Shown here piece by piece: positions 42,315-56,842 of a DNA stretch of 64,000 bases. The stretch spans positions 1,233,140,955 to 1,233,204,954 of the forward strand of contig CM062819.1 of assembly GCA_031772625.1 (NCBI GenBank), given 5' to 3'. How positions within the stretch are numbered: the first letter of the stretch is position 1; each line of letters opens with the position of its first letter. A model generated the notes under the pieces. It worked only from the letters and a program-made list of their open reading frames with translations, was not told the origin of the DNA and made no database searches. The DNA comes from Pinus tabuliformis (lineage: Eukaryota > Streptophyta > Pinopsida > Pinales > Pinaceae). The position numbers and the translations under genes are program-made.

Positions 42315-45067
42315 TGTCACACACCAATACAAAAGTAAATTACCGTCGTATAAACATGTGAATATATATACATTCATTGGATCTTCGCATTGCAATCAAA
42401 TTATAAACATTATCATTGGCAAACAATATAATGAGGAAGACTTTAATATAAAATCGTTCCTATGATTTAATTGGTACTTTAACCTGCTCATACAAAGTCG
42501 ATATATGACTTACGATTCTAACATTTGTCCATGCCCATGATTCATTAACGATTATATCAAGGTTGACTCATGTTATATCTCGGGTAATCAAATGGTAGGT
42601 ACGTAAGGGATATGAGTGGCACTTCAGTCTTAAATGTTTTTATGGCAATTTCCATTCATACGTGCTGGTTTATTTCATCGAGGTTGGCCGAAGCCGCGAG
42701 TCCCGTCCGGCTCTGATGCTCACCCAGCTGGCCTGCTTAGCATCGTCCATTTGGCACGATGAACAGCCGGCCTCCGCGTGCTCGGTACTCCATACCGACT
42801 GACAGTCTCGAACTTACCATTTCACCGTTGTTTCCCGGTTCAATCACTGGCGATCGAATGATGGAAATGAACCCGCCAAAATCAAGGGCTGCGATTGATC
42901 CATAAGGCGGTGGGTGCTTTAAAGATTTTACTGTGTGGTTACTCCTATAGTTTGTTTTCCTTTTCATTGCTGAGCGCCTCCTGTCACTTACGGCTTCATG
43001 GCGCTCCGACTTACTCAGAATTTCTCACCTCCAAGCGGTCTGGTGCACTGCGGGATGTCTTTTCCCTCCAGCTCCGGATCAGGTATCGACATATCCTTAA
43101 TTCGGGTTTTCCGCTTTTCTTGTTTCCATACTCATGTTCCTCACAGGTTCTCGAGCTTTACAGTCTTTGGTTATAGTTACGATTCCTCCAGCTTTTGTAT
43201 ACAGTTTTCCTCGGCATTTTTATGAGGTTCTAGTTATGTTGATATTATTTTTATGAGATTCTGGTTATGATGATATTCTCAGGGGGCAAGTCCGGCTGTT
43301 GAACCAGCGGCAAGTCCGGTTGTTGCACCAGCAGCGTTGGAAGACCTTCTCCGCTTCTCTGCCAACCCATGACCAGGTAAGAGTTTTTCTTTTTTTGTTT
43401 ATGTATTGGAATCGTAGGCTCGTTTGGCGTTTCTGTGGTAACGGCTGAGCCGCTGACCGTTTGAACAGGATGTCGGGGCCTGCTCAAGCTTCGGAATCCC
43501 TCCGCCATACACAGGGGTTTCTTCCCATGGGAAATCCCACGTTTCCCCTTCATATTTTGTTGTTTATTAAGTGTCGGGTTTCCCCGCCAGCATTCAGGCG
43601 GGAACCTCCATTAAGAGGCGTTGTATGCCCTGTATTGTATCACTTGATTCCTCACTATGGACTGTTGATATTAAAGGCGGACAAATACTTCAGGTTGAAC
43701 AATGTTTTGTTTATATGATACTGTTCTCGGTTTAATCTTGGCTTAAGAATTAACATTGGTTTGTACAGAGACCTTTATTTGGCTCCAGTACTGTGTATTC
43801 GTTGTATACTGGGCTTGCTGCCCTCTCTGCAACTTTTACTGTGAATATAAGTCTTGGAACACTTATCTCTGTTCGTTTTTCCCGTATATATATTCGTTTC
43901 TACGTTTAAGTCTTTCTGTGTCAATGGTTCTGGCAATTAAGCCCCTGCTGGCTATCAATATTTAAGCACAGCTTCGGCGATTCCTTTCGGAGCCGGGGCA
44001 TCTGTTAATAGGTGCTATGCATGCATGTCGGCCACGGCCCTTCCTCCATTCCTCGGAGACTAGGGTATTTCTGTCCGACTATTTTGTTTCCTTTCTGCAT
44101 GCCTATATATTTAAATGTTGAAGCTTTACAATGTATAATGGTTTACTACTTCGAATTACTTGCTCTGCTCCGCAAATGGTTGAATGGTTTTTCTTTATAT
44201 TGGTAAAAGGTCTGGGTGTTAACTGTTGTTCTCAGTTCGATATATAAACATATCGCTTATGCACAGTGATGGTTTCTTTGCTCTATTTCATCTGGAATTA
44301 CAGAGGATGGCTTACACAGTAATACTTTCCTGTTTTATGTTCTTTCTATCGCTTATGCTACAGAGATTTTGATCGACATGTTTGCACTGATAATCTGTGA
44401 TTGAAAGGTCCAGTTCCAAACTCTGCCGGTGGCGCAGAGGCTAGGTTTTTTTTCTTAAAAGAATGTTTAAATCTTTTCTCATTACCTTTACTTACGTATC
44501 AAAGACCTTAGAAGAATTTCACAGATTTAAATGAATTCTTAAATGCTTTAGCAAGCCGTACCTGAACAGTAGCAAACCTTTTCGTAGCGCTTGTCAACCT
44601 CCCGACCGTAGGAAGATCCTCCTCGATCTTCCACCCCCAAGCACTTTTGCAGATCTTCACTGTCTGCAAACCCCCTGGTTATACCAGAGTCACGCTATCT
44701 GATCCTAACCAGACGTAGCGGATTCAGGAAGCCTCTCACTTCCAGACACAGGCTATCTGGTCACTACCAGACATAGCACACAACCACAATTCTGCCATCT
44801 AATCCCTACCAGACTTGGCATTCCCCCTTTTCCTTCTGGGGTCTCAACTGTCACATGGAGGTAGTTAGGTTTTTCTCTTGTTTCAACTACCTCAACAGTT
44901 ACTAACAACAATTAATCACATACTTAATTAAACAGTGATAGCACAATCAATTATCATAATAATTAATAGTAATAACAACAGAGTTATTATAATTTACCAA
45001 ACAGAGTTTTAGTTCACAATTAAATTACTGTCTTACTTAATATTACCGCTTCACTAGGAGCATTACA
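42315..45067 (-). repeat. 5' LTR of chromovirus, 2753 bp
   Basis: Near-identical partner of the 3' LTR, lacking the 19-bp and poly-A stretches noted there. In the reading direction it lies upstream of the primer site and would carry the promoter. Confidence 0.95.
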
Positions 45068-45072
45068 TCTTA

Positions 45073-46502
45073 ACTGCGGATCTTAACTCTAAATCTACAA
45101 AGCCCGGAGAGGGATCAAATACCTTTTCACTTTAAAAAGATTTACATCTCAAGAAATTTGACCCCAAAGAGGGATCAAATACCTTTTCACTTTAAAAAGA
45201 TTTACATCTCAAGGAATTTGACCCCTCTCGACCCTCCATAGATCCGAAGTTAAGATGGATGTAGACTGGTTAATAAATTACAATATCTCTACCGTATTGG
45301 GATCAAATGTTTACATAGGAGTTAAGTTTACTTACAAGTCTCAAATATAAAGAATTTTTTTAGTAAAAAGTGAATCAAGTGAGGGGAAATCTTGGATAAA
45401 ATATAATATTACAATATCATATGCTACCCAATATTTATTACCACCCCCACCCAATAAAAAGTGACCAGTGGTGGGGGAAATACTAATTAAAATGTACTAT
45501 TATTACATTTTACCTAATATTTATTACATTTTACTCAATATTCTCCCTCGGCCCTTGCTAATTTTATAGTTGATTTTGTTTACTTTTAAACTTCAAATCT
45601 AAAGAAAAAATACAGTAAGAAGTGGACATGTTGAGGGGAAATATTGGGTAAAATGTAATATTATAATATTATATTTGACTGAATATAACCTAGTAAAAAG
45701 TGGATGGGGGTAGACATAAATATTAGATAAAATGTAATAATTACATTTTTCTTAATATTTCACCCACCTCCGATCATTTCCAAACAAATTCCCAATATAA
45801 CATCAAACTAAGATGGATCAAGATTAGTTTAATTTCCCCCTTAAATAAGTTATATTCTACATGAATTCCATGAGTCAATACTACAAACATTAGATCTAAG
45901 CTCAATGAAAGAATTACATATATCCCCATACTCATTATATAAAATTTGATGTAAAATAAATGTGAAAATTGAACTCTTTTATTTATGACCGACATTGATT
46001 TTTAAAGTAACGTTATTAATTTTTTTTTAAGTAACGTTAAGCATATCTCTCTCTCACACATATATATAATTTGAATGTAACATTACATGACAACATCACC
46101 CTCATGTACGTAGAACGTCAAGCACAACATCTCTCTCTCACACACACATACATAATTTTAATGTAACGTTACCTGTCAACATCGCCCTCTTGTACGTAGA
46201 GTCCCTCTAGGTGCAATAATATATAAAGAACTCTGAGAAAAAAGAATTTATTGTAAATCTTAAATTTTTATATGCTTATTAATTGGATTTAAATATGAAG
46301 TTGAAATACAATAATCACTCATATGAATCATTATTTTAATTTATATAATAAAATGAATCTTAAATTATTTATATTATTTATATGTTATAAATATTTTACA
46401 TTTCTATTTAGAAATATTATTATTTTTAAATATAATTTTATAAATTTTTTGGTTATTCTATAATTTTTTTAATTAAAATTATTATTATTATTTTAAATTT
46501 AT

Positions 46503-46534
<32 letters not shown>

Positions 46535-48690
46535 TATTAATTTAATTGAATAAAAACAATATTTTATATATCATTTTTAATTTTAATTAAATGGACTTTT
46601 CTCTTTTTCTTTTTAATTTTCAATCTAATGAACTAAGGTCATCATCTCGCCCATATAAACGGCCTCTCAACGCAATTAATCTATATATGAAATCGTATGT
46701 TGAAGCGCATCAAAATGGGTTTTATTGGACTCTATGCCATACATATTCTTGAAAAAAAATAAGTTTTCAAATAAATTTTTGTATAATATCCCAAGACTAT
46801 TTTAAAATGTAATTCTAAATCATTGTTTACATAATCAATCATTATTAATTATTAATATGAATATATTGTCATTTTAAATCAAATCCTGTAGTATATCTCT
46901 CTTGTTTTTTTTGTAAACTGCAATTAATGTGCAAGTGTCATAAGCTAGGTGTAAAATTATCTACTAGGAAATTTTATGGCATATTAATAAAAAAAATGTG
47001 AAACCTAAAATTGATTTATGTTTTATTTTAAACATAAATTTTATAAAACTTTTTAACAATTAATTTTACATTCTAGAATGAGAGACAAGATTTTTAATTT
47101 CTCTTACATGTAGCCATGCACCCACACACCCACAATGTAAACAAATTCCTTTAAAAAAAGAGAGAGTTGAATCGATAAATTCCTTTAAAAAAAGAGAGAG
47201 TTGAATTGATAAGGTTTAAAAGATTTAAAAAAAAAAAATGAAGATGCAGAGCACTAGGTACATTATGCAAAATATTAATAGAGAATGAAATGTTTACATG
47301 TTAAGACTAACACTTCTAATAAACATTGGAGGCCTTAATCATTTATCTTATTTTCCATTCATCCTTCATATATCTCATTAGATTCTCTACATTCATATAT
47401 CTCATTAGATTCTCTACATTGCTCACTCGAGTCTCTCCTCATAGCACCTATTCCAAAATATTCAAATACAAATACTAATAAACCTTAATTAAGACAAAGA
47501 AGTGAGTTGAAGGGCAAGAATAAGTTGTATGGCCATGTTTATGGGAAATTTTAAATTGGTAAAACAATGTTCTCATAATACAATATTTGATTATAGAAGG
47601 CATATAGCTTAATTGTTCTATTTTACAAGTTCCTTTGGCATGTACATTTCTAAACATATTTCAAAGTGACCATGTCACCTAGAGTAGGGCTAGTAGAGAA
47701 AGGATCTCTAGTCATTTTTCGTTTTGTAGTGTATCCTTTCCAAAAGGGAATTAAGAGGTTTCAAACCCTAACCTAAACTAGAAGAGTTTTGAAGGCTTTT
47801 GGAATTTAATTTTGGGTGCAACTTACCTTGAAAACCCCAAATGCTTGAAAAGGTTGAGATGGAAATAATGTCAACTTGTCTTTCCTCTATTGGGAAAAAT
47901 ATCATTAACTAGGCTAGGCTCTACTCACTATGATAAATAGTCCTTATTAAGGACATAGACATGTGTGATGGCCCACGGACCTGCACATGACCCATGAGCT
48001 ACCAAAGACAAATTTATTGTCCTAAGACCCTAAATTTTGATGCTAAACTATTGCATGAGGCTTGGGAACCATTCTTTTTACACAGTTTCTGAAAATGGTG
48101 AATATATATCACTTGCAAGCTCAAGATTCCCTATCCAACACATGTGTGTTGGTGTGGGGAATTGAGTTATGATCCCTAAAGGAAATTAATATGCATTGTA
48201 CCTTATTTTTTTGAACTAGGGTCATGGTTTGAAACCATAAAACCATCCTTACTATTTCAATTCTTGAAATCACCACCATAGCACACTCGTAGACAAAATA
48301 TTACTTATACATGACCAAGGGCTTTACATTTGTCCCATGATCCCTAGGAGAAAATGTTATGATATAAGACTCTGCCATGATATAAAATATATAAGTACAT
48401 AATATACACACAAACAAAAGCAAAGAGGGCCCATAAGCCATAACACCTGTACCACTCACAATATTAAAACTACAATGAGGAGATGTTGATGCATCACTTC
48501 AAAATAGATCTCATTTTCCTTGTGATCTTTGGTGTCAGTTTATTTTCCTAAAAATAGAAAACCTATTACAAATGCATGTGCATGAACACCACACGTAATC
48601 AACATAAATAAATGACACATATAGCCCACACACATAAAATACACACCTGAACAAATATGGTGGTTATGTCAGTTATAGGCTCTCGATAAA
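45073..48690. other. AT-rich intergenic DNA with small tandem repeats
   Basis: No credible gene. Contains the two minisatellite units (45115-45225); a diverged duplication of about 80-100 bp around 46035-46200 (CTCTCTCTCACACA, then ATGTAACRTTAC and TGTACGTAGA in each unit); an (ATT)n(AT)n microsatellite at about 46500-46537; a 33-bp tandem pair at about 47150-47215 (CCTTTAAAAAAAGAGAGAGT); and a 27-bp tandem pair at about 47367-47420 (CATATATCTCATTAGATTCT). Confidence 0.6.
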
Positions 48691-51650
48691 CATCATCGGG
48701 ACAATTTTGACAAATGTGCATCTTTGCACGCCTCATCCCCTTTGCAGCTTGTTCATAGTGATTTGTGTGGTCCATTTTCTTCTTCTTTCTCCTAGTATAA
48801 GTATTTCTTAAATTTAATTGATGACTTCTTCACATGCATGTGGGTTTATTTCTTAAAACTTAAAGAGTGATGTTTTTGAGTTTTTGTTGGCCTACAAGAC
48901 CCTTGTAAGAAAAAAATCTAGACATCAACTGCAAAGTCTATGAACAGATAATGGAGTTGAGTATGTCAATAATAAATCCATAGCTTACTGCAATACACAA
49001 GGAATTCAAATGCAACATATTGTTCCATATACACCACAACAAAATGGTGTTGTTGAAATAAAGAATCTTACATTAAATGAAATGGCTAATTATTGATTCA
49101 ACCTAGGGGATTAAGTCTTATTTATTGGGTGGTAGCAATCAATTGTGAAAATTAAGTAGTAAATCACACTCCTACAAAGGATTTAAGCAATATAACACTA
49201 GAAGAAGCATGGACTAACATTAAGCCATATGTAAGCCACTTTTGTATCTTTGGTAGTGTAGCATGGGATCACATTCCTAATGAAAAAGGAAATATTTACA
49301 ACCTAAAAGTGAGAAGTGTATTTTTGTTGGATATTCTAAAGATGTAAAAGGTTATAAACTTCTTCAACCTCACTCTAATGAAATAATCATTAGAATATAT
49401 GTTAAATTTGATGAAATATCTTGGCCTGCGAGCCTAATTCAACGGTTATACCCTCTTCAGCTTGCGATCTTTCTTCAATTTTTGTGTCACCTTCTATTCC
49501 TATGTTGGTTTCTTATTAAAATGATGAAAATCCACCTCCTCCTACTCACCTTCCTCCACATGAGTCCATTGAACCTGAACCTGCACTAGCACCACATCAC
49601 CCTTGATGGGTCTGTTCAACACGAGAAACAGCTAGTGACCTTGCTAGTGATCCTACAGATCATTGCCATACTCGTTTATAGTTATAGTGATCCCCCTCTC
49701 TTTTGGATCAAGTTTCAAAGACTCATGATCCAGGAACATTTGTAGAAACTTTAGAACATCTAGATTGGGAAACAATAACGAATGAAGAATAGCATTTTGT
49801 GATGGCAAACGATACTTGGGAACTTGTACCTATTCCAAAAGGAATAAAAATTGATAGATGTAAATAGGTATATAGAATTAAGTATACATCATATGGAAGT
49901 GTTGAAAGAAATAAATTCGAGTTAGTTGCTAAAGGATTCTCTCAAGTTGAAGGAATTGACTTCAATGAAACATTTGCCCCTGTCGCCAAAATAAACTCCA
50001 TCCACCTTTTTCTTGCCTTTGCTTCCTCACATAGATGAGAGGTCCATCAAATGGATGTTAAATATGTCTTCTTGCATGGAGATCTACAAGTATAAATATA
50101 TATAGAACAACCTATTGGCTATGTTTAGAGTGACTCCAACCTTCTTTGTCACCTCAAGAAATCTCTTTATGATATTAAACAATCTTCTCGAGCTTGGTAT
50201 GCTAAAATGGATAGCCTCCTTCTTGACAGAAAGTAGGAATCCATCTCATAATATTTTTTCTTTGTGTTGATTACCTTATCCTTATAGGTATTGACCCTAA
50301 ACTCTGACAATGTGAAGTCAATCCTTCAGAAGAAGTCTGAAATGATAAAGTTAAATTATTTGCATTATTTCCTTGGCCTCCAAGTATTGCAAACCAAGGA
50401 GAGAATTTATCTTTCCCAATCTAAGTATGCATGTGACCTTCTTCATAATTTTCACATGGAATAGTGTAAACCAACCTCTACTCCCTTTCATTATGGAGTC
50501 AAACATGTTGCCACCTACACTACACCAAAAGTTGATGCCACTTTGCATCATGAGTTAATTGGTAGCATATTATATTTGACTCACACCCATCCTAATATAT
50601 CCTTTCTTGTTGGTTTTGTTGCATATATATGCAAACACCCCATGAAATTCATTGGAAAGTAGCAAAAAGGATACTTCAATATATCGAGGGTACAATTCAA
50701 TTTCGGATACATTATAGTTCTATGGGGACTCCTTTGTTGGTTGGTTTCACTAATTCAGATTGGGATGGTGACCCTGGTGGTTGGAAGTTTACTACAGGTT
50801 ATGTTTTTAGTCTTAATTTCATACTTGTGACTTGGGATTGTAAAATGTAACAAGCTATTGATCTTTCTACAACAGAAATAGAGTACCGAGCAGTGGTAAA
50901 TGAGAGTCCAGAAATCTTGTGCCTATGATAGAGACTTTCAAAGTTTTGATTCCAACAAAAACATATCACCACCCTTTGGTGTGAGAATCAAAGTCCATCA
51001 AGCTCGTCAATGATCTAGTTCAACATCAGTGCAGCAAACTCATTGAAATACAAATGCACTCCATTAGAAAGCTTATTCATGATCAAGTTATTGAAGTTCT
51101 CTTTTTCCTATCAATGATCAAGTTACATATATTTTCAGTTTCTTATAAAAGAAAAGATTTCTAAACTTCATTCTATTAGGAGATCAGGAAGTTGTCATTA
51201 ATTGGGGATAGGTTGTAATGATTGCTCCCTTCTCTTACTATGTCACATTTTTAAATATTTTAGATCTATCCCAAATTGTTCTTAATATGGACTTCTAGGA
51301 TATTCATACACTTAGGAGTTAGTTGAGTTCAACTTGGTTTACTATGTCTATTAGGTAAAAGTGTGTTTTTAAGTGTGTTTATTTAGTATGCATTAGTTGC
51401 ATTGTAATCTGATGGTCATGATATGTTCGAGACATAGAGTCATGGAGGGTCATGGTTAATGATCGGTTCTAAGAACTATCTTATGAAAAAAAAATGCATT
51501 AATAAAATTTCCTCAAGTGGCCACATTAGATGGGGTCATGGATTGTTTCCTTATTACAGGATTTTAACCATGTAAAAATACTAACATATGATATTAAATC
51601 TAATTTTGTGAGTGGTTATTGAAGGTTCCATCCTATATGGAATGCCCTAA
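48690..51650 (+). mobile_element. Old, 5'-truncated copia copy (same family as 54483-60603)
   Basis: Similarity to the younger element starts in the integrase region (48714, matching about 57570) and runs through RT and RNase H to a remnant 3' LTR (51293 to about 51650, starting TCTAGGATATTC where the younger LTR has TGTTAGGATATTC). Recognisable pieces: integrase (CCACAACAAAATGGTGTTG), RT with a ruined YVDD region near 50262, RNase H. gag and protease are missing. Many stops and indels; clearly older than its neighbour. Confidence 0.85.
50629..50850 (+). pseudogene. Copia RNase H fragment, 73 aa
   Basis: Longest surviving frame of the old copia copy: AKRILQYIEGTIQF, then GFTNSDWDGDPGGWKFTTGYVF, the end of RT and the start of the copia RNase H. 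The D of SDWDGD is the first catalytic residue. The frame stops at TAA after DCKM, before the EAEY motif, which survives only as TTEIEYRAV-like sequence in a following frame. Confidence 0.85.
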
Positions 51651-54482
51651 TTTATTGAGCACTAACCAACACATATAAGTAACACACCTAATGCACACAC
51701 ATCAAATACATACCTAACCCATGCACATACATGAAACGTATAAATAAAACACCAAACCTATACATATAAACAACATGCCTAAAACACACACATATGTATA
51801 AGGTGAAAACATGAATATATGCAACATGTTTTGAAATGAGGCTTAATGAGGCATTGTAAATTTCATTTTTTTGACCTAGAAAAAAGTCAACAAAATATCT
51901 TGGCTAAGAATTTAACAATATCTTGAGAGAGCAATATAACTCTCAATTAAAGTATAGAATATTTTGATCGAGGATTTTTTAGGTTTTAACCATGTACAGT
52001 TAATTGTTGCAAATAGATTCTTAATAATAAAGAAGATATCAGATGGTATACACACACATTAACATGGGTATTTTACCATGTGTTGGTAAATTTAATTGCT
52101 TATATTTGAGACATTAAATTATCAATTTGAGAGTGGAAACTCAAATATACTACACCATACGTGTAGAGAGGTAAGATCATTCATTGACGGACATCCTAAT
52201 TTATCATTGCAAGAGGGAAATATCGTGAGAAAAAAATGAATTAATTAATTAATTAAAATTAAATTACACCCAAGACCACATGGAACTCATTCACTAGATA
52301 ATAGGTTTAAGGGTAGGTTTGTGAGGTTGTAGTCAAAGTATTTCTAACAAGTCTCAAACCTTATCTTCAAGAGAACCTGGTCCATTGTGGTTGCTAACAA
52401 AGAAAAATGCATTCAAGAGTGAAATCTAAAGGATGCCTACAATTTGGGATATCAATTCAAGATCCCTTCAATAAGCAATCCAAGCATTAAGGAAAAGACA
52501 AAAAGAAGGAAATAAAACCCGGGAGGTGTAGTAATCACTAGGGTGTTTCTCAATGGCACTTGTGATAGGCTATGATCTTTCACAATGTTCAAACAAAGTG
52601 TTCACACAACCCTAAAGAGTTGTAAAGTGTTATCCCTATCATTCAAAAGTCTTATCTTGTATCTGGAAAGGTAAACCAACTATAAATGATAACCAAGCAA
52701 AGCATCAATGTAATTGAGAAATCAATCTTTAAATCTATTTATAATTTAAAATGGTTAGCATAAATCTGATTACGAAACAAAGGAATATTAAACTCATATT
52801 TTTAATTATAAACCTTAAGCATAAAATTGATATGCAAGTTGATTGGAATGCCTAGTATACAATCCAAATCACTCCGTGTAAGAAATCAATACATAACTCT
52901 ATTACAAAAGAGAAGGAACTTTGCACATTATAATTATAAAGTGATTTAATCACACATACACAGTGGGATTACAAATTAAACCAACCATACAATCTATGTA
53001 ATGGCCTAACACGATCTAGTTTATAAATCAACAGTCACACTATGTATAAATAAATTAGAAACATAGTTACATTACAGAGCTATGGAAATAGGGGAAACAT
53101 GGTTGATTTGGTGGCCCCTTTCCAACTAGAAATATGTTGTCTTAGGAGACTTAGATCATGTGAAAATCAAACCAAAAGCATGTAATTGAAAAGCCCCAGC
53201 AAGAAAATTATATTGCTTTGACTTCAAAAGTACATGAGGAATTTATAGAGGTGCCCAACAATTAGATTGATTGTACTTCAAACTCACAACATTACAGTAT
53301 GTTATTATAGACCAATCGACCTCCCATGCACGGGGGTTGAATTATATAGATTTTACATAGGGAATGCAATGACTAGGGTGATTCAACGAATCCCTTGTCT
53401 CATTTATTAATACTACTGAATATATATCAAAATGGATCAATTGGGTAATTTGAATGGATTCCCTTATAATATTAAACTTGAATCCAACCCATAAAAAATG
53501 AAAAATGTTTGACATATGCATATTTGGGTAATTCATTGCACATGCTTCATAATTTTCTTAAGCACTCTAAATTTGGGGTATTGTTTCACCATTTCTTTTA
53601 GTGATGACCAACATATCCCTCGACCATACTCAACTTGATTTTATTAACATGAGAGCTTCTTGAGGTTGCTAGAAGAAAAACCCATGTTGCGCTTTTTGCT
53701 CAGGAGGTGTGCAACCACATCAATCATGGAGGATGGTTACCAGAAACCATGTTGCTTACAGGACTTGGCACAAAATTTTCATTAGTGGAAATTGATCTTA
53801 ATTAAGCCTTTCAATACATTAAAACAATGGAAATAATGATGATTTAACAACAATTTACCTTATAGCCGTTTTTAATGACTTTTTTCTCTTTAATGGTGCA
53901 GAAAGGAAGATGATGCTTGGATAAAAGAAGAGTTATATGGGGTCAAAAAGGGTTGACTGGCAATGAGAAAAATGTCAATTTAGAGTCCTAAAATTTCCCC
54001 CACGCCTAAGTATTTGCATATCCTTGCACAAACAAAACATCCATTTGATATGATATAAATCAATGTTGAGAACATCTTAGCAAAATTGGCCAAAATTGAG
54101 CAAAATTGATGATAGCTTACTGGTCTAATGGGTGCCAATGAAGATGTTCACAATGGCGCCACTCATTTTCCTTATTTCCCTAAGCTTCTTCTCCAAGGTC
54201 TTGTTTTGTATTGCTAGATAATGATTTCTTTTAAACCACTTTTTGGCCAACTTGAGTAACCTCTTGTTATTTACTTGTCATCCTATCAACTTTGTCTTGT
54301 AATTTGGCATTCTGGCTCTTTAGGATGGAATTCTAATTCTTAATATACTTATCCATGACCTTGATCTCCTTAATTCCAACCTTTAGATTTTCAATTTTTC
54401 AATTCTTCTTCTTTAAATCTGAGGATGAATGTTTTATTGGAGCAGAGAAAAATAGAGTTGACTAATGAGGCTCATCAATAAG
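51650..54482. other. Intergenic DNA, nothing recognised
   Basis: AT-rich, no domain-bearing frame, no long repeat found by eye. Short repeats of CATATAA/ACACACC type around 51665-51810. It ends at the target site ATAAG of the younger copia element. Confidence 0.5.
54478..54482. repeat. Target-site duplication ATAAG (left)
   Basis: ATAAG precedes TGTTAGG of the left LTR and recurs at 60604-60608 after the CTACA end of the right LTR. Confidence 0.95.
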
Positions 54483-54931
54483 TGTTAGGATATTCCGACA
54501 CAAAGGAAATAGTTAAGTATAACTTGGTCTAGTGTAGAGTTAGGTAAACTGTGTTTCTTTACTATGTACATTTGTAACTTACAATCTGATGGTCATGATA
54601 TGTTCTAGACATGAAGTGATCTGATGGTTCATTCTCTCCTCGGTATTACCGACACTTGATCTGTGGTTTAACACCCGATTAGTCCATGATCTCTATTTAA
54701 ACATCATGAAGGGTCATTTGTAGGGTAACCGTTCATGAGGGAAGCTTATGTAAATTTTCTTTCTTTTATTAATGAATTGCCTGAAGTGGTCACGTTGGCT
54801 CAGGCCATGGACTGTTTCCCTCTTTGATGGTTTTAACCATGTCAAGAATATTGGTGTATTGATCTGTGATCTGTTTGTGAGTGGTGCCCTTTGGTGTTCT
54901 ATCTGAGGAACTTACACCATAAATTCCTACA
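54483..54931 (+). repeat. 5' LTR of copia element, 449 bp
   Basis: TGTTAGGATATTCC start, AAATTCCTACA end. A TATA-like CTATTTAAAC lies in the middle (about 54691-54701). Partner at 60155-60603 has the same length with no indel visible. Confidence 0.95.
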
Positions 54932-55996
54932 TGGTATCAGATCTATTTGAGGGCCGCATTCGTCGGTGATCCAAATCCGAATCCGTTACAACTGCATCCG
55001 AATGTCGTTTCCTATATATTATGTTTATGACTGCTTTCGGGCCGAGAGGACTGCTCTATTGTGTTAGGAGCATCTGTTCCAGTGAGGAACCCCTTTCGTT
55101 TCACGCGAAAAGGTTTCCAGTAGCCCTAGCTACGTCATTTTTAAGATCTGGAGGTATACAATTTTTATTTGCGGTTTTAGTTATTCATCTCTTTATTTAT
55201 TTCGGTTTATTTATCTCTCTGTTTTTTATTTCCAGATCTATACCTTTCATTTTTGCGTATGCTCTTTGCCCCGCGACTCTGTGTGATCTAGGCAAATCAA
55301 AAACAGAAAGGAAGGATTTTTCTCATGCGTATGCTCTTTTTTGTTGCGCCTTAGTTTGATCTCAAAAAATCACAAACATTGAGGAAAATATTTGGTTTAT
55401 TTTTTATGTTCGTGTTGGGTTGTGTAGTTTTTTGTTTTGTAGGAAAAAAAAACGTTTTCAAGTAAGCACGCACCCCAAAGCTTCAGTGACTGAAAATAAA
55501 AATAAAAAATACCTTCCTCTTTTCCAAAAATTAATAACTTTTTAAACTAGCTCACTTGGTCCAAAGTTACTTTATGTAAAAGTGTTCTCACCCATTATAA
55601 AAAGTGAGTCACTTATAATTCTAAAGTCTCTTTATCTTTTATTTAAGTTACAATTTAGTGGGTAACTCATAAAGTACCATTGTAAAAATGATTTTCACTT
55701 ATTTATGAAAGTGGGTCACATAAAATCATTTTTTTAAAAGTGCGCTAATTAGATTAAGTTTGGAAGGGGGGAGGGGGAAGGGGTGGACGGGGGGAATTTT
55801 TTTAAATATAACATTATCATTCATTTCCGCACATTCATGCACTTCATCGGCATCTTCAACAACTTTTCTTCAAAAAGCCATAAATTCTTCATCTGGAAGC
55901 CGTTTTCAGAGCCGTTTCTTTTAATCGACCTAATTTTTCGAGATATTTCCATTGGAACACTTAGTTTCAGCATCTACAGCTTCAGTTTCTATTAAA

Positions 55997-56840
55997 ATGG
56001 AAATTCCATGCCAAGTTATTCTTGACAGCACCAACTACTTCCAATGGTGGTCCTACATTGTGGATTTACTTAGAAGTAAAGGTCTTTATAGAATAGCCTC
56101 AGGCCAATAAACTAAACCTAAAGATGAAGATAAGGCAGCCAAATGGGAAAATAGGCAAGATCAAGCATGTGGGTTGATAGGGATGTCTATTTCTCCAGAC
56201 CTTAGATTCCATATCGTAGAACTTGATACTCCTAATGAAGCAATGAAACAACTCACTAAAGTTTTTGGAATTAAAAATGAAATTAGAGCTCATCAACTCG
56301 AAAATGAGTTGCTTAAGTTGGACCCCAATAATTTTTCTTCCATTGAAGATTTTTTGTCCAAGTTCAAGACCCTTAGACTTCTCTTGGAAGGCGTTAAGGT
56401 TAAGAAAGAAGATGGTAGCCTTATCTATTCCATTCTTACTAAGTTGGGACCAACCTACTCTGTGTTTGTTTCCAACTTCCATTCTACTAGAGAAATCTTT
56501 ATTTCTCAAGGACAATACTACAAGTCCCCCTCTTTTGATACCTTTTGTGATTCTTTAATAAGAGAACAAGAAAAACTCTTACATCTTGGTCTTCTTAATC
56601 TTGGAAACTCTTCTAAGAAAGCCTTAGCCGCCAAGCAGCAACCGAATTCAAAGAATCCTAAGAAACAATATCCTAAAAAGAATGGTCCTAAACCAAACAA
56701 GGGTCCTAAGCAATTTTAGTCTCAAAATGAAAAATCAATTCAACAAAATGATAAGGCAAATAAAAACAAAGGGAAGAAGACTAATAGACATTGCAACTTT
56801 TGTAATCGAAATGGCCACTTAAAATCCAAATGCTTTAAGA
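55997..56840 (+). pseudogene. gag: Copia Gag with zinc knuckle
   Basis: ATG at 55997 (MEIPCQVILDSTNYFQWW); the pattern N-Y-x-x-W is the copia Gag N-terminus. The frame is stopped by TAA at 56108-56110, then open to TAG at 56717-56719; it continues after that to the knuckle CNFCNRNGHLKSKC (about 56792-56833). The central helix bundle, with a LLxLDPNNFSSIEDF-like segment and a Lys/Pro/Asn-rich tail, is typical of the UBN2 Gag family. The protein would package the RNA. As written, two stops split it. Confidence 0.88.
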
Positions 56841-56842
56841 AG

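Larger units (their letters stand above)
34643..45067 (-). mobile_element. Complete Ty3/gypsy chromovirus (Tekay/Del-like), 10.4 kb
   Basis: LTRs of 2779 bp (34643-37421) and 2753 bp (42315-45067), TGT...ACA ends, 5-bp target duplication TCTTA, an initiator-tRNA-Met primer site at 42301-42312 and a polypurine tract at 37422-37436 define a complete element on the minus strand. The internal region holds one gag-pol polyprotein ending in a chromodomain. The very long LTRs, chromodomain and domain order fit the Tekay/Del lineage. The LTRs are nearly identical apart from a 19-bp indel between short GGCCTCC repeats, a poly-A length change and scattered substitutions, so insertion was comparatively recent. 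Confidence 0.95.
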
